A stretch of 64,000 bases of DNA from Novosphingobium sp. (GCA_030697365.1 JAUYQH010000198.1:1-64000), one strand, 5' to 3'; counted from the stretch's first letter, positions 35,528-47,029 are shown. Program-made: numbers and translations. The notes: generated by a model from the letters alone, not told the origin.

Positions 35528-36274
35528 ATGAAACGTTTCGCCCTTGCCCTGCTGTGCGCCCTTGCGCTCCCCTCCACCGCCGTGCTGGCACAGGCCGCTC
35601 CGCCGGTAACGATCGCGCCGGGTAACACCCTGCTGACCGTCAGCGCCGACGGCCGTTCGCTGCGTACCCCCGATCTCGCGGTGTTCAGCGCCGGAGTGAC
35701 CAGTTCGGGCAAGACCGCGGGCGAGGCGTTGCGCTCCAACGCCGCGGACATGAGCCGCGTCGTCGCCGCACTCAAGCGCGCCGGGATCGCCGATCGCGAC
35801 ATCCAGACCAGCAACCTCAGCCTCAACCCGGTTTACGCCCCGCCGGTCCAGCGCCCCGACGGACAATACGATCAGCCCGAGCAGCGGATCGTCGGCTATC
35901 AGGCGAACAACACCGTCACCGTGCGCCAGCGCAAGCTCGGCGAATTCGGGCGGGTGATCGACACGCTGGTCGAGGCGGGAGCCAACCAGGTCAACGGCCC
36001 CAGCTTCCAGATGGACGAACCCGACGCGGCAAGCGACGAAGCCCGGCTGGCGGCCATGACCAAGGCCCGCGCCCGCGCCGAACTTTATGCCGGGGCGGCG
36101 GGGCTGCGCGTGGTGCGCATCCTTTCGATCAGCGAAAGCGGCGGCTACAATCCGGGTCCGCCGGTGATCTACGCCAGAATGGCGGCGGATTCGGCCCAGG
36201 CTTCCTCACCCGTCGCGGCGGGTGAAATCCAGCTCAACGCCAACGTCACGGTGATGTTCGAACTGGCGCCCTGA
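35528..36274 (+). CDS. SIMPL-domain (DUF541) periplasmic protein
   Basis: The product is 248 aa. Signal peptide K-R-F-A-L-A-L-L-C-A-L-A-L-P-S-T-A-V-L-A with cleavage near residue 22, then the SIMPL/DUF541 domain: L-R-T-P-D-L-A-V-F-S-A-G-V near 51, Y-Q-A-N-N-T-V-T-V near 126, A-R-A-E-L-Y-A-G-A-A-G-L near 183. The family (E. coli YggE) is periplasmic or outer-membrane associated and linked to oxidative stress; mechanism unknown. Convergent with the lipoprotein gene. Confidence 0.9.
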   Translation: MKRFALALLCALALPSTAVLAQAAPPVTIAPGNTLLTVSADGRSLRTPDLAVFSAGVTSSGKTAGEALRSNAADMSRVVAALKRAGIADRDIQTSNLSLNPVYAPPVQRPDGQYDQPEQRIVGYQANNTVTVRQRKLGEFGRVIDTLVEAGANQVNGPSFQMDEPDAASDEARLAAMTKARARAELYAGAAGLRVVRILSISESGGYNPGPPVIYARMAADSAQASSPVAAGEIQLNANVTVMFELAP

Positions 36275-36276
36275 CC

Positions 36277-36549
36277 TTATTCGGGTGGAGCGGCGTCAGG
36301 GTCCTCTTCGACTTCGGGCGCGCCAGCCTGTTCCGCCATTTTCTCGCGCACCGCTTCGGCGAGTTCGGGGTCGAGTTCGTTGCCTTCGGCATCGAGCACC
36401 GGCGCAAGCTCCTGCTCGGCCGGCTCGTCGGCGGCGGCGGCGACAGCCGGGCTCGGCTCGTCCTTGCTTTCGGCTTGCTGTGGCGCGGGCGAGCAGGCGC
36501 TCAGGAACGCGAGCATCGCGGCGGCTTGCAGGACGGGTAGGCGGCGCAT
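36277..36549 (-). CDS. Small acidic lipoprotein
   Basis: The product is 90 aa from ATG 36549. Lipoprotein signal with lipobox F-L-S-A-C at residues 15-19, then a strongly acidic Glu/Asp/Ala/Pro mature part (D-A-E-G-N-E-L-D-P-E-L, E-V-E-E-D-P-D-A-A-P). No recognised domain; probably a small envelope-anchored protein of unknown function. It ends 2 bp from the convergent SIMPL gene. Confidence 0.7.
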   Translation of the reverse strand: MRRLPVLQAAAMLAFLSACSPAPQQAESKDEPSPAVAAAADEPAEQELAPVLDAEGNELDPELAEAVREKMAEQAGAPEVEEDPDAAPPE

Positions 36550-36657
36550 CGAATCGATCCTCTGCTGGAATGGTCGGGCAGCGGAATAACCCGGTTTTGC
36601 TAAGCAATCATCGACGCCGCTGTTCAACCCCGTCGGGTTAGCCTAGTTCGCGCGGCG

Positions 36658-37292
36658 ATGTCCGGCCCTGCGATCAAGATCTGCGGAATCACGACCGCCG
36701 CCGCGCTCGATGCGGCGATCGCGGCGCGCGCCGATCATGTGGGATTCGTGTTCTATCCGCCCAGCCCGCGCCACCTCGCCTTGCGCGACGCGGCGGCGCT
36801 GGCAAAGCGGGCGAGGGACCGGATCGGCAAGGTCGGCCTGTTCGTGGATGCCGACGAGGGCATGATCGGCGAAGCGGTAGCCGCGGCAGGGCTCGATGCG
36901 ATCCAGCTTCACGGGCGCGAGACCCCGGTTCAGGCGGCGCGGCTGCGGGCTCGCCTCGGCCTGCCGGTGTGGAAGGCGCTGCCCGTCGCCACGCGCGATG
37001 ACTTGCGCGGCATGGCCGACTACTCAGGTGCCGCCGACCTGATCCTGTTCGATGCAAAGACCCCGAAGGGCGCGTTGCCCGGCGGGATGGGGCTGGCGTT
37101 CGACTGGACGCTGCTCTCTGGATATCGCGGTGGACTCCCATGGGGCCTGGCGGGCGGCCTCTCGCCCGAAAACGTCGCCGAAGCGGTGCGCGTTACCGGC
37201 GCGCCGCTGGTCGACACCTCATCGGGGGTAGAGAGCGCGCCGGGGGTCAAGGACGTGGACAAGATCGCCGCCTTCTGCAAAGCGGCGCGGCG

Positions 37293-37296
<4 letters not shown>
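36658..37296 (+). CDS. trpF: Phosphoribosylanthranilate isomerase
   Basis: The product is 212 aa, a TIM barrel with K-I-C-G-I near residue 6 (general-base Cys8), [10 protein letters not shown] near 30, I-Q-L-H-G near 82, and L-F-D-A-K near 122 (catalytic Asp). Third step of the tryptophan pathway after anthranilate phosphoribosylation. Overlaps trpB by 4 nt. Confidence 0.97.
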
Positions 37297-38504
<1,208 letters not shown>

Positions 38505-38542
38505 AGCCCTCTCCCCTTCAGGGGAGAGGGTTGGGAGAGGGG
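38505..38542. repeat. Left inverted repeat arm flanking the DUF559 gene
   Basis: The 38-bp arm begins directly after the trpB stop with AGCCCTCTCCCCTTCAGGGG and is an exact inverted copy of 38908-38945. Its purine-rich end (GGGAGAGGGG) sits 1 nt before the DUF559 ATG. Confidence 0.92.
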
Positions 38543-38543
38543 A

Positions 38544-38951
38544 ATGCGTGACCCTGGATTGACGAAGCGCGCGCGAGAAATGCGCAAGGAAATGACCGAG
38601 CCGGAGACGCGTTTGTGGCTTCAGCTCAGGGCCAAACGGTTTGCCGCCGTCAAGTTCAGACGCCAGAAAGTTATCGAGGATGATAACCACCGCTACATCG
38701 CGGACTTCGCAGCGAATAACCCCAAGCTCGTGGTCGAGCTTGATGGCGATTCTCACTCCGGGTCGGAGGGATATGATGCGCGCCGCACGCGGTTCATGGA
38801 AAGTCGCGGTTATATGATCCTCCGGTTTCTGAATTTGGACGTGATGGCAAACATGGAGGGGGTGCTTACGAAGCTCGACATCGTGATCGATGAGTTGCGT
38901 GCGCGGCCCCCTCTCCCAACCCTCTCCCCTGAAGGGGAGAGGGCTAAGTGA
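38544..38951 (+). CDS. DUF559 (Vsr-like endonuclease-fold) protein carried between inverted repeats
   Basis: The product is 135 aa. Residues ~5-118 match DUF559/MTES_1575: A-R-E-M-R-K-E-M-T-E-P-E-T-R-L-W near 10, F-R-R-Q-K-V-I near 38, Y-I-A-D-F-A near 51, V-E-L-D-G-D-S-H near 63 and D-x-x-R-T-R-F-M-E-S-R-G-Y-x-I-L-R-F near 77-95. D-F, E-L-D-G and H are the likely metal-binding residues of a PD-(D/E)xK/Vsr-like nuclease. The last ~14 residues (P-P-L-P-T-L-S-P-E-G-E-R) are encoded by the right repeat arm, and the stop overlaps the trpA ATG by 1 nt. The gene interrupts an otherwise conserved trpB-trpA pair, which points to insertion. Function not established. Confidence 0.9.
   Translation: MRDPGLTKRAREMRKEMTEPETRLWLQLRAKRFAAVKFRRQKVIEDDNHRYIADFAANNPKLVVELDGDSHSGSEGYDARRTRFMESRGYMILRFLNLDVMANMEGVLTKLDIVIDELRARPPLPTLSPEGERAK
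38906..38950. repeat. Right inverted repeat arm flanking the DUF559 gene
   Basis: The 45 bp are identical to 34376-34420, and 38908-38945 is the exact inverse of 38505-38542. It encodes the DUF559 C-terminus, and its GGGGAGAGGG lies 7 nt before the trpA ATG, in Shine-Dalgarno position. Confidence 0.92.
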
Positions 38952-39730
38952 TGACCCGTCTCTCCGCCGCCTTCGCCAAGCCGCACCCCGCGCTCGTCTG
39001 CTTCGTCACCGCGGGCGATGGCGACACCGCGGCGATCCTCGACGCGCTCGTTTCCGGCGGCGCGGACGTGATCGAGCTGGGGATGCCGTTCACCGATCCG
39101 ATGGCCGATGGCCCGGCGATCCAGGCGGCGAACCTGCGCAGCCTTGGGCGCGGCATCACGACAGCCGACATCTTCGAATACGCTGCGGGCTTCCGCCAAC
39201 GCCACCCAGACGTGCCGCTGGTGCTGATGGGCTATGCCAACCCGATGACCATCCGCGGACCCGAGTGGTTCGCGGACCAATGCGCCAAGGCCGGGGTCGA
39301 CGGCGTGATCTGCGTCGATATTCCGCCCGAGGAGGATGATGCGCTGGGTCCGAACTTGCGCGAGCACGGCATCGCCCCGATCCGCCTTGCCACCCCGACA
39401 TCGGACGCCGCGCGGCTGCCGGCTATCCTCGATGGCTCGGCGGGGTTTCTCTACTACGTTTCGGTCGCCGGAATTACCGGCCTCCAGCAAGCCGCGCAGG
39501 CCAGCATCGACGAGGCGGTTACGCGGATCAAGGCGGCGACCGACCTGCCCGTCGCGGTCGGCTTCGGCGTGCGCACCCCCGAACAGGCCGCCGCGATCGC
39601 CCGCGTTGCCGACGGGGTGGTGGTCGGCTCGGCGATCGTCGAGCTGGTCGCCGAGCACGGCGGCGAGGCGCCCGAGATGGTGCGCGAGTATGTGGCGACG
39701 CTGGCCGAGGCGGTGCATTCGGCGCGCTGA
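38951..39730 (+). CDS. trpA: Tryptophan synthase alpha chain
   Basis: The product is 259 aa from ATG 38951. Catalytic Glu in D-V-I-E-L-G-M-P-F-T-D-P-M-A-D-G-P near residue 40, catalytic Asp in I-C-V-D-I-P-P-E near 121, phosphate site G-F-G-V near 204 and G-S-A-I-V near 225. It cleaves indole-3-glycerol phosphate and channels indole to TrpB. It is separated from trpB by the repeat-flanked DUF559 gene; its ribosome-binding site appears to be supplied by the repeat. Confidence 0.98.
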   Translation: MTRLSAAFAKPHPALVCFVTAGDGDTAAILDALVSGGADVIELGMPFTDPMADGPAIQAANLRSLGRGITTADIFEYAAGFRQRHPDVPLVLMGYANPMTIRGPEWFADQCAKAGVDGVICVDIPPEEDDALGPNLREHGIAPIRLATPTSDAARLPAILDGSAGFLYYVSVAGITGLQQAAQASIDEAVTRIKAATDLPVAVGFGVRTPEQAAAIARVADGVVVGSAIVELVAEHGGEAPEMVREYVATLAEAVHSAR

Positions 39731-39922
39731 CCCCCCACCAAACCATTTTCCTACACCCACCCGGTTGTGCCATGGAGCGCACATGACGCTGTCGCAGTTC
39801 AAGCTTGCGCGCTTTTCCGGAAGTCGGCGCGGAAGAGGACTTTTTTCGGCCAGGACTGTGGTCCAAGTGGTCCAAGCTTTTCGCGGTCGCAGCGTGGGCG
39901 GAGGGTTGGGGTCGGCTCGAAT

Positions 39923-39936
39923 GTCCTCTAGAGGAC
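39923..39936 (+). promoter_or_regulatory. Palindrome covering the accD Shine-Dalgarno
   Basis: GTCCTCTAGAGGAC is a perfect 14-bp palindrome ending 4 nt before the accD ATG. Its right half contains the GAGGA ribosome-binding site, so a GUCCU/AGGAC stem with a CUAG loop could mask it. Confidence 0.35.
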
Positions 39937-39940
39937 CGGC

Positions 39941-40795
39941 ATGAGCTGGCTAAACCGCGTCCGCAACGCGCTCCCCTTTGCGCCCAAGCGCGAGACCCCC
40001 GACAACCTGTGGACCAAGTGCCCGGGCTGCGAGGAGATGCTGTTCACCAAAGAATACGAGGAGAACCTCTCGGTCTGCCCGCGCTGCGAGCACCATGGGC
40101 GGATCGGCGCCGACGCGCGGCTGGCGCAGCTGCTCGATCCGGGGTTCGAGGTGCTGCCCGCGCCGAGGGTCAAGGAAGACCCCCTGAAGTTCCGCGACAG
40201 CAAGAAGTACCCCGACCGGCTCAAGGCCGCGCGCGCCGCCAACTCACACTACGATGCGCTGACCGCTGCGCTGGGCACGATCGACGGTCACAAGGCGGTG
40301 GTCGGGGTCCAGGAATTCGCCTTCATGGGCGGATCGATGGGCATGGCGGTGGGCAGCGCGTTCGTCGCCGCTGCGCAAAAGGCGGTGGCCGAGCACTGCC
40401 CTTACGTGGCGGTTACCGCAGCAGGCGGCGCGCGGATGCAGGAGGGCATCCTCAGCCTGATGCAGATGCCGCGGACCACCGCCGCGCTACAATTGCTCAA
40501 GGCCGCGGGGCTGCCGTATATCGTCGTGCTGACCGATCCGACCACCGGCGGGGTGACCGCCAGCTACGCGATGCTCGGGGACGTCCACATCGCCGAGCCA
40601 GGCGCGCTGATCGGCTTTGCCGGGCAGCGGGTGATCCAGGACACGATCCGCGAGAAGCTGCCCGAAGGCTTCCAGCGCGCCGAGTATCTCCACGCCCACG
40701 GGATGGTCGACATGGTGGTGGCGCGCAAGGATCTGAAGGACACGCTGGCGCGGTTGCTGGATTACCTCAGCCCGGCAAAGCAGGCGGCCGCTTGA
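39941..40795 (+). CDS. accD: Acetyl-CoA carboxylase carboxyltransferase subunit beta
   Basis: The product is 284 aa. N-terminal zinc ribbon C-P-G-C-E-E-M (residues 24-27) and C-P-R-C (46-49), then the crotonase-fold carboxyltransferase with [10 protein letters not shown] near 127, [10 protein letters not shown] near 164 and G-G-V-T-A-S near 202. It forms malonyl-CoA with AccA/B/C. The trpFBA-accD-folC order is conserved in alphaproteobacteria. A palindromic repeat starts right after the stop. Confidence 0.98.
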   Translation: MSWLNRVRNALPFAPKRETPDNLWTKCPGCEEMLFTKEYEENLSVCPRCEHHGRIGADARLAQLLDPGFEVLPAPRVKEDPLKFRDSKKYPDRLKAARAANSHYDALTAALGTIDGHKAVVGVQEFAFMGGSMGMAVGSAFVAAAQKAVAEHCPYVAVTAAGGARMQEGILSLMQMPRTTAALQLLKAAGLPYIVVLTDPTTGGVTASYAMLGDVHIAEPGALIGFAGQRVIQDTIREKLPEGFQRAEYLHAHGMVDMVVARKDLKDTLARLLDYLSPAKQAAA

Positions 40796-40797
40796 CC

Positions 40798-40909
40798 AAG
40801 CCCCTCCCCTTCAGGGGAGGGGTTGGGGTGGGGTTTCGCCCCACTCGCGACGTTTGCTTAAACCGACAGACCCCGCCCCCAACCCCTCCCCTGAAGGGGA
40901 GGGGCTTCA
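40798..40909. repeat. Palindromic repeat pair between accD and folC
   Basis: The left arm AAGCCCCTCCCCTTCAGGGG with GGTTGGGGTGGGG is inverted at 40872-40909 around a ~35-bp centre (CACTCGCGACGTTTGC). It is the CCCCTCCCC sub-type of the element near purB and trpA. The right arm ends 1-7 nt before the folC GTG and provides GGGGAGGGG as a possible Shine-Dalgarno. Confidence 0.88.
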
Positions 40910-40910
40910 A

Positions 40911-42200
40911 GTGAAGGACTTCGCCACCTCCTCCGACCCCGCGGTCCAGGCGCAGCTCAACCGGCTGGCGGCGCTGTCGCTGCCGCAAGGGCGGTTCGGG
41001 CTCGAGACGATCCACGCCTTGTGCGACCGGCTCGGCAACCCCGAAACGCGCCTGCCGCCGGTGCTCCACGTCGCCGGAACCAACGGCAAGGGCTCGACTT
41101 GCGCCTACTTGCGCGCGATCCTCGAGGCGCATGGCTACACCGTCCACGCCGCGACCAAGCCGCATCTGGTGCGCTACAATGAACGCATCCGCATCGCGGG
41201 CCAACTGGTCAGCGACGCCGAGCTGGCCGCGCTGCTGGCCGAAGTGCTCGATGCGGGCACGGACCTGAATCCCAGCTTCTTCGAAGTCACCACCGCCGCC
41301 ACCTTCCTCGCATTCGCCCGGCACCCGGCGGACGCCTGCGTGATCGAGGTCGGGCTGGGCGGGCGGTTCGATGCGACCAACGTGCTCGATAGCCAGGCGG
41401 CCTGCGGGATCGCCAGCCTCGGGATCGACCACGAGGCGTTCCTGCTCGCGCCCGAAGAGGGTGTGCCGGCCGAACCGCTTGAGCGCATCGCTTTCGAAAA
41501 AGCCGGGATCGCCCGCGCCGGAGTGCCGCTGGTAACGCAGGCCTATCCGCTCGAAGTCACCCGCACGATCATCGAACAGGCGATGCTAGTCGGCGCGAAA
41601 ACCGCGATCCGGGGTCTCGACTGGTTCGCCGAGATCGGCGAGCGGATCGCTTATAGCGACGCGGGGGGATCGCTCGACCTGCCGCTCCCCGCCATGCCCG
41701 GCGCGCACCAGGCCGACAACGCCTCGCTGGCGGTGGCGATATTGCGCCACCAGTCGGCGCTGGAGGTCTCGCCCGAAGCGATGGCCGAGGGCATTCGGGC
41801 CGCACGATGGCCGGCGCGGTTGCAGCTCTTGGGGTCGGGGCCGCTCACCGCGATGGCCCCGGATCGCCGCGTGTGGCTCGACGGCGGGCACAACCCCGAT
41901 GCGGGCGAGGCTATCGCCCGCTACTTCGGCGACCGGCCGATCCATCTGATCGTCGGCATGCTCGCCAACAAGAACCCCAAGGCAATCATGGAACCGCTCA
42001 GTCTTGCCAGCCTGACCGCGGTGCCGATCCCCGGCAGCGAGGCGCATCTGCCGGCAGCGTTCGGACCCGAGGCCCGATTCGCCTCCGATGTCGGGAGCGC
42101 GCTCTCCACCCTGCCCGATGACGGCCACGACGTGTTGATCGCCGGATCGCTCTACCTCGCCGGCGAAGTTCTCAGGCTCAACGACGAGATTCCCGACTAG
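40911..42200 (+). CDS. folC: Bifunctional folylpolyglutamate/dihydrofolate synthase
   Basis: The product is 429 aa from GTG 40911; codons upstream fall in the repeat and are not family-like. Mur-ligase features: V-A-G-T-N-G-K-G-S-T (P-loop) near residue 48, V-I-E-V-G-L-G-G-R-F-D-A-T-N near 140 and W-L-D-G-G-H-N-P-D-A near 322. It adds glutamate to folates. Convergent overlap of 4 nt with the AmpG-like gene. Confidence 0.96.
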   Translation: MKDFATSSDPAVQAQLNRLAALSLPQGRFGLETIHALCDRLGNPETRLPPVLHVAGTNGKGSTCAYLRAILEAHGYTVHAATKPHLVRYNERIRIAGQLVSDAELAALLAEVLDAGTDLNPSFFEVTTAATFLAFARHPADACVIEVGLGGRFDATNVLDSQAACGIASLGIDHEAFLLAPEEGVPAEPLERIAFEKAGIARAGVPLVTQAYPLEVTRTIIEQAMLVGAKTAIRGLDWFAEIGERIAYSDAGGSLDLPLPAMPGAHQADNASLAVAILRHQSALEVSPEAMAEGIRAARWPARLQLLGSGPLTAMAPDRRVWLDGGHNPDAGEAIARYFGDRPIHLIVGMLANKNPKAIMEPLSLASLTAVPIPGSEAHLPAAFGPEARFASDVGSALSTLPDDGHDVLIAGSLYLAGEVLRLNDEIPD

Positions 42201-43543
42201 GGATCGGCCCGCGCGTCGCCCTCACCCACCTCGCCCGCAGTCCCCATCGCAGAATCGACCAAGCCGGTACGCATCATCCACCAGAACAGCACGATCCCGG
42301 GCAGCGCCAACACCGTCGTCAGCAGGTAGAAGTTCACATAGCCCACGCCCTCGATCAGTCCGCCCGCGGTGGTCCCGGTGAGAAACCGCCCGACGATGCT
42401 CGCACCCGCGCTGATCAGCGCATACTGCGCGGCAGTGAAGCGCAAGTCGCACAGCGCCGAGAAATAGGCGACGACCACCACCCCCCCGTATCCGCTGGCG
42501 AAGTTCTCGAACCCGATCGCTCCGGCCATGCCCCAATTGGAGTGCCCCGCCGCGGCGAGCCCGGCGAAGCTGAGGTTGGAGACCGCCATCAGCACCAGCG
42601 CGATCAGCACCGCGCGCTTGAGCCCGAGCTTGGCGTAGATCACCCCGCCAACGAACACGCCGATGAGCAGCGCCCAGAAGCCGACCCCGATGTCGTAGAT
42701 CGCGATCTCGTCGTTGGTATAGCCAAGATCCTCGAACAGCAGCCGGAAGGTCAGGTTGGCCAGCGTGTCGCCGATCTTGTGGACGAGGATGAACAGCAGC
42801 ACGAGCCAGGCACCATTGCGCGCGAAGAATTCGACGAACGGCCCGGCGATCGACTTCCACAGCTCGCCCAAACCCTTTTTCCGCGAGGGCTCGCGATGGC
42901 GCGGCGGCTCACCCAGGGTCAGCGCGGTGAGCATCGCGGGAAGCGCGAATACCGCACAAATCGCGTAGGCCGCGGTCCAACCGTAACGCGCGGCCACCAC
43001 CAGCGCGACCGCGCCCGCCGCCGCCGAGCCGATCCGCCAGCCGTACTGGCTCATCCCCGAACCGGTACCGAGCTGGTAAGGCTTGAGCGTTTCGATCCGG
43101 TAGGCGTCGATCACGATGTCAAAGCTTGCCCCGGCTATTCCGAGCAGCACCGCCGATGTCGCGGTCCAGACGATGTCCGCCCCCGGATCGGCGAAAGCGA
43201 GGTTGAGTGTGGCAGCGATCACCAGGATGCCGGTCACGATCATCCACGAGACCCGCAACCCAAGCCGCCCGATGACCGGCAACCGCACCCCGTCGATCAC
43301 CCAAGCCCACAGCGGCTTCAAGTTGTAGACGAAGAACGCCAGCGTGAAGGCGGTAACGGTCTTCTTGTCGATCCCGTCCTGGGCCAGCCGTGTGGTCAAC
43401 GTCGAAGCCAGCAGCGCGAACGGAAAGCCCGACGAGATGCCGAGGAACAGCGCGGCGAGCGATTCCTTTTCGAAGTAGGGCTTTACCGCGTCCCACAGCG
43501 ATTTTTTTGTCTCGGTTGACGCTACGGCTTCCACGGCTTCCAT
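42197..43543 (-). CDS. ampG: AmpG-like MFS permease
   Basis: The product is 448 aa with ~12-14 membrane segments. AmpG hallmarks: [12 protein letters not shown] near 33, [11 protein letters not shown] near 70 and [10 protein letters not shown] near 140. AmpG imports anhydro-muropeptides for cell-wall recycling. It shares a short divergent promoter with the Rieske oxygenase. Confidence 0.88.
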   Translation of the reverse strand: MEAVEAVASTETKKSLWDAVKPYFEKESLAALFLGISSGFPFALLASTLTTRLAQDGIDKKTVTAFTLAFFVYNLKPLWAWVIDGVRLPVIGRLGLRVSWMIVTGILVIAATLNLAFADPGADIVWTATSAVLLGIAGASFDIVIDAYRIETLKPYQLGTGSGMSQYGWRIGSAAAGAVALVVAARYGWTAAYAICAVFALPAMLTALTLGEPPRHREPSRKKGLGELWKSIAGPFVEFFARNGAWLVLLFILVHKIGDTLANLTFRLLFEDLGYTNDEIAIYDIGVGFWALLIGVFVGGVIYAKLGLKRAVLIALVLMAVSNLSFAGLAAAGHSNWGMAGAIGFENFASGYGGVVVVAYFSALCDLRFTAAQYALISAGASIVGRFLTGTTAGGLIEGVGYVNFYLLTTVLALPGIVLFWWMMRTGLVDSAMGTAGEVGEGDARADP

Positions 43544-43609
43544 GTTGCGACCTTCCGAGCCCCCGGATTTCGCGCGAAACTAGCGCGGTTTTCGGGTAAA
43601 GCCAGCCAC

Positions 43610-44776
43610 ATGGCGACCGTACCAGTGGACACTCCCAAACTGCGCCCGACCGAAGGCCAGCTCGCGCTCGCCCGGCTGATCGCCGAAGGCCAGCCGCGCG
43701 AAACGCGCGGGATTACCCACGTCCCCGTCGCGGCCTATACCGACCCTGAATGGTTTGCGCGCGAGAAGGCAGCGCTGTTCGAGCGGTTGCCGCAAGTGCT
43801 CGCGCCCTCGGCGCTGCTGCCCGAGCCCAACATGGCGGTTCCGCACGACCAGACCGGGCGCCCGCTGCTGCTGACCCGCGACGCCGAGCGCAAGGCGCAC
43901 GTGTTCATGAACGTCTGCCGCCACCGCGGCACGCGGCTGGTCGAGGGCGCGGAAATCGCCTGCGGTAAACGGCTGGTCTGCCCGTATCATGCGTGGACCT
44001 ACAAGCTTGACGGCAAGCTCCTCGCGCTGCCCCGGCCCGAGACGTTCCCGGGGCTCGACAAGTCTGCCCACGGCTTGGTCGAACTGCCCAGCCTCGAAGC
44101 CGGCGGGCTGATCTGGTTCGCCCCGCCAAATGATCTTGGGGACACCGACTTCACCGATGCCGCCACGGTCAGCGCCGATTTCGCCGCGTTCGGGATGGCG
44201 GATCACTTCCTCTTCGCGCGCCGCGTCCACGACGTTCCGGGCAACTGGAAGCTGATCATGGACGCGTTCCTCGAAAGCTACCACGTGCTGCGGCTCCACG
44301 CGCAGACGATCGGGCCGTTCTTCAAGGACGGGATCACCAGCGGCGACCAGATCGGCGCGCACCAGCGTTCGGCGGTGGGGCGCGCGGCCGAGCTCGAGGG
44401 GATCGACCTGACCGACTGGGCGCAGCTGCGGCGCTACGTGACCTTCGCCTATCAGCTGTTTCCCGCGACGGTGGTGGTGGTCAGCCCCGATTATGTGAAC
44501 ATCATGACGCTGATGCCGCAGAGCCATGAGCGGACCCTGGTCGAGGACTTCATGCTGATCCCCGAAGCGCCGGCGACCGAGAAGGCACGCGATCACTGGC
44601 AGCGCAGCTGGGAGCTGCTCGACGGCGGGGTGTTCGGCGCAGAAGACTTCCGCGCCGCCGCGCTCGGCCAACAAGGATTGCGCAGCGGAGCGATTTCAGA
44701 ACTGACGCTGGGCACACTCGAAGGCGGGATCAGCCGGTTCCACGAGGTGCTGGTCGAGCAGTTGGGGAATCACTGA
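43610..44776 (+). CDS. Rieske aromatic ring-hydroxylating oxygenase, large-subunit type
   Basis: The product is 388 aa. The Rieske [2Fe-2S] cluster motif C-R-H-R-G...C-P-Y-H-A-W-T-Y lies near residues 103-130. The mononuclear iron site is in [19 protein letters not shown] near 212-230. The family includes dioxygenases, carnitine monooxygenase (CntA-like) and demethylases; no beta subunit or reductase is adjacent, so the substrate is unknown. Confidence 0.88.
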   Translation: MATVPVDTPKLRPTEGQLALARLIAEGQPRETRGITHVPVAAYTDPEWFAREKAALFERLPQVLAPSALLPEPNMAVPHDQTGRPLLLTRDAERKAHVFMNVCRHRGTRLVEGAEIACGKRLVCPYHAWTYKLDGKLLALPRPETFPGLDKSAHGLVELPSLEAGGLIWFAPPNDLGDTDFTDAATVSADFAAFGMADHFLFARRVHDVPGNWKLIMDAFLESYHVLRLHAQTIGPFFKDGITSGDQIGAHQRSAVGRAAELEGIDLTDWAQLRRYVTFAYQLFPATVVVVSPDYVNIMTLMPQSHERTLVEDFMLIPEAPATEKARDHWQRSWELLDGGVFGAEDFRAAALGQQGLRSGAISELTLGTLEGGISRFHEVLVEQLGNH

Positions 44777-44796
44777 GTTCGGCCTAAGGGGCAGCG

Positions 44797-45743
<947 letters not shown>

Positions 45744-45747
<4 letters not shown>

Positions 45748-46286
45748 GGATCATCGCGGGCGAATGGCGCGGACGTAAGCTCGACGCGCCCGCGGGCGAT
45801 GCCACCCGTCCCACCGCCGACCGCACCCGCGAGACGCTGTTTTCGATGCTGGTCAGCCGGCTTGGTGCGTTCGAGGGGCTAAGCGTGGCCGACCTGTTCG
45901 CAGGATCGGGGGCATTGGGGCTGGAAGCTTTGTCGCGCGGTGCGGCGCATTGCCTGTTCGTCGAGCAGGATGCGGCGGCGATCCGCTGCTTGCGCGCCAA
46001 TATTGCCGCGCTGCGCGCACAGGATCGCTGCGAGGTGCGCGCCGCCTCGGTCCTAACGCTGGGCCCCGCAAAGGTCCCGCTCGACCTAGTCCTTCTCGAT
46101 CCACCTTACGCCAGCGGCGCAGGCATCGTGGCACTCGACAAGCTGGCCCGGCTCGGCTGGGTCGGCCCGGCGAGCTGGATCAGCCTCGAAACCGGCCACG
46201 TTGAAGCGGTAAAGATCAAGGGTTTCGCCATCGATGCCGAGCGCAAGGTTGGCAAGGCCAAGCTCACCTTGCTGCGGCTGGCCTGA
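45744..46286 (+). CDS. rsmD: 16S rRNA (guanine-966-N2)-methyltransferase
   Basis: The product is 180 aa. Start M-R-I-I-A-G-E-W-R-G-R-K-L, R-P-T-A-D-R-T-R-E near 25, SAM motif D-L-F-A-G-S-G-A-L-G-L-E-A near 50, and the D-P-P-Y catalytic motif near 117. It methylates G966. Coupled to rluB (ATGA), a frequent pairing. Confidence 0.95.
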
Positions 46287-46300
46287 CCGGCCCGGTCGCC

Positions 46301-46328
46301 AAAAGGGCGCCGGTTGCCCGACGCCCTT
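46301..46328 (-). terminator. Terminator of the Thr-rich secreted protein gene
   Basis: On the minus strand AAGGGCGTCGG-GCAA-CCGGCGCCCTT folds into an 11-bp stem with one G-T pair and is followed by TT. It lies between convergent genes and could act in both directions. Confidence 0.65.
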
Positions 46329-46359
46329 CCGTGCGACCCTCTAGGGGTTCGGTTATGGC

Positions 46360-46920
46360 TTACTTGCCGCCGGGGTTGCGGCAGCTGTCCTGAAGCGTCC
46401 TGGTGCAGACAGGATAAGTCTTGCCCATCGAAGCCGCAGGCGGTGGGGTCCAGTTCCCGGTCGAAGTCATCACCGTGGTGGTCTCTGGCATCGTTGCCGA
46501 ACCGGCGCTGGTCACCGAGGTGGTCGTGGTCGTGGGCGCGACTGCGGCATTCGCCTCGTTTGCGGTCGATGCGTTCGCCAGCTGGGCCTCGATCGAGGCC
46601 CAAGCCGCGGCGCGCTGTTCAGGTGCCAGCGTGTAGACCTGAGTGCGCTGGGCATCGGTCAGCGCCCACCAGCCGGTTTGCTGCACCGGGCTGAGCGTCC
46701 AGTAATAGGCGCGATAATCGTTCGGCCACGCGTCGTACATGGTGCGCTGGGGTCCCGGCCAGCCCTCGTATGTGGTCTTCTGTTCGGTGGTCATGGTGTA
46801 GGTGGTGCCATCGGCCATCGTGGTTGTCGTCGTCGTCGTCGTCGTGTCTTGCGCCTGGCTCGCGGGAGCCGCCGCCAGGGCGGCGAGCGTCGCGGCGCTC
46901 GCCAAAAGTAGAATTCGCAT
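46360..46920 (-). CDS. Secreted Thr-rich protein of unknown function
   Basis: The product is 186 aa. Signal peptide M-R-I-L-L-L-A-S-A-A-T-L-A-A-L-A-A-A-P-A-S-Q-A cleaved near residue 23, then a run of nine Thr encoded by ACG/ACA/ACC repeats (46820-46848), a Tyr/Trp-rich centre (D-Y-R-A-Y-Y-W-T-L-S-P, Q-Q-T-G-W-W-A-L-T-D) and a second Thr stretch. Two Cys near the C-terminus could form a disulfide. No known domain seen. Probably periplasmic or surface exposed. Confidence 0.75.
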   Translation of the reverse strand: MRILLLASAATLAALAAAPASQAQDTTTTTTTTTMADGTTYTMTTEQKTTYEGWPGPQRTMYDAWPNDYRAYYWTLSPVQQTGWWALTDAQRTQVYTLAPEQRAAAWASIEAQLANASTANEANAAVAPTTTTTSVTSAGSATMPETTTVMTSTGNWTPPPAASMGKTYPVCTRTLQDSCRNPGGK

Positions 46921-47029
46921 GGTTGCTCCTTGCGGATTTCGTTGTCTGTCGGGGGAAAGTACGCTGCGCTGGCGAAACGGTTCCGCCGCGCCCTTGCCTG
47001 CGCAGCCTTCGTTCCCTACCTGTTCACGA

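Noticed and set aside
39783..39940. A leader peptide ORF before accD
   Set aside because: The open frame beginning ATGACGCTG lacks a ribosome-binding site and coding bias, and there is no attenuator structure.
46820..46848. The (GTC)n tract as an on/off phase-variation switch
   Set aside because: A trinucleotide tract cannot shift frame; only length variation of the Thr run is possible.
46802..47029. A longer uvrD start upstream of ATG 47030
   Set aside because: The extra codons mirror the secreted Thr-rich gene on the other strand and are not helicase-like.
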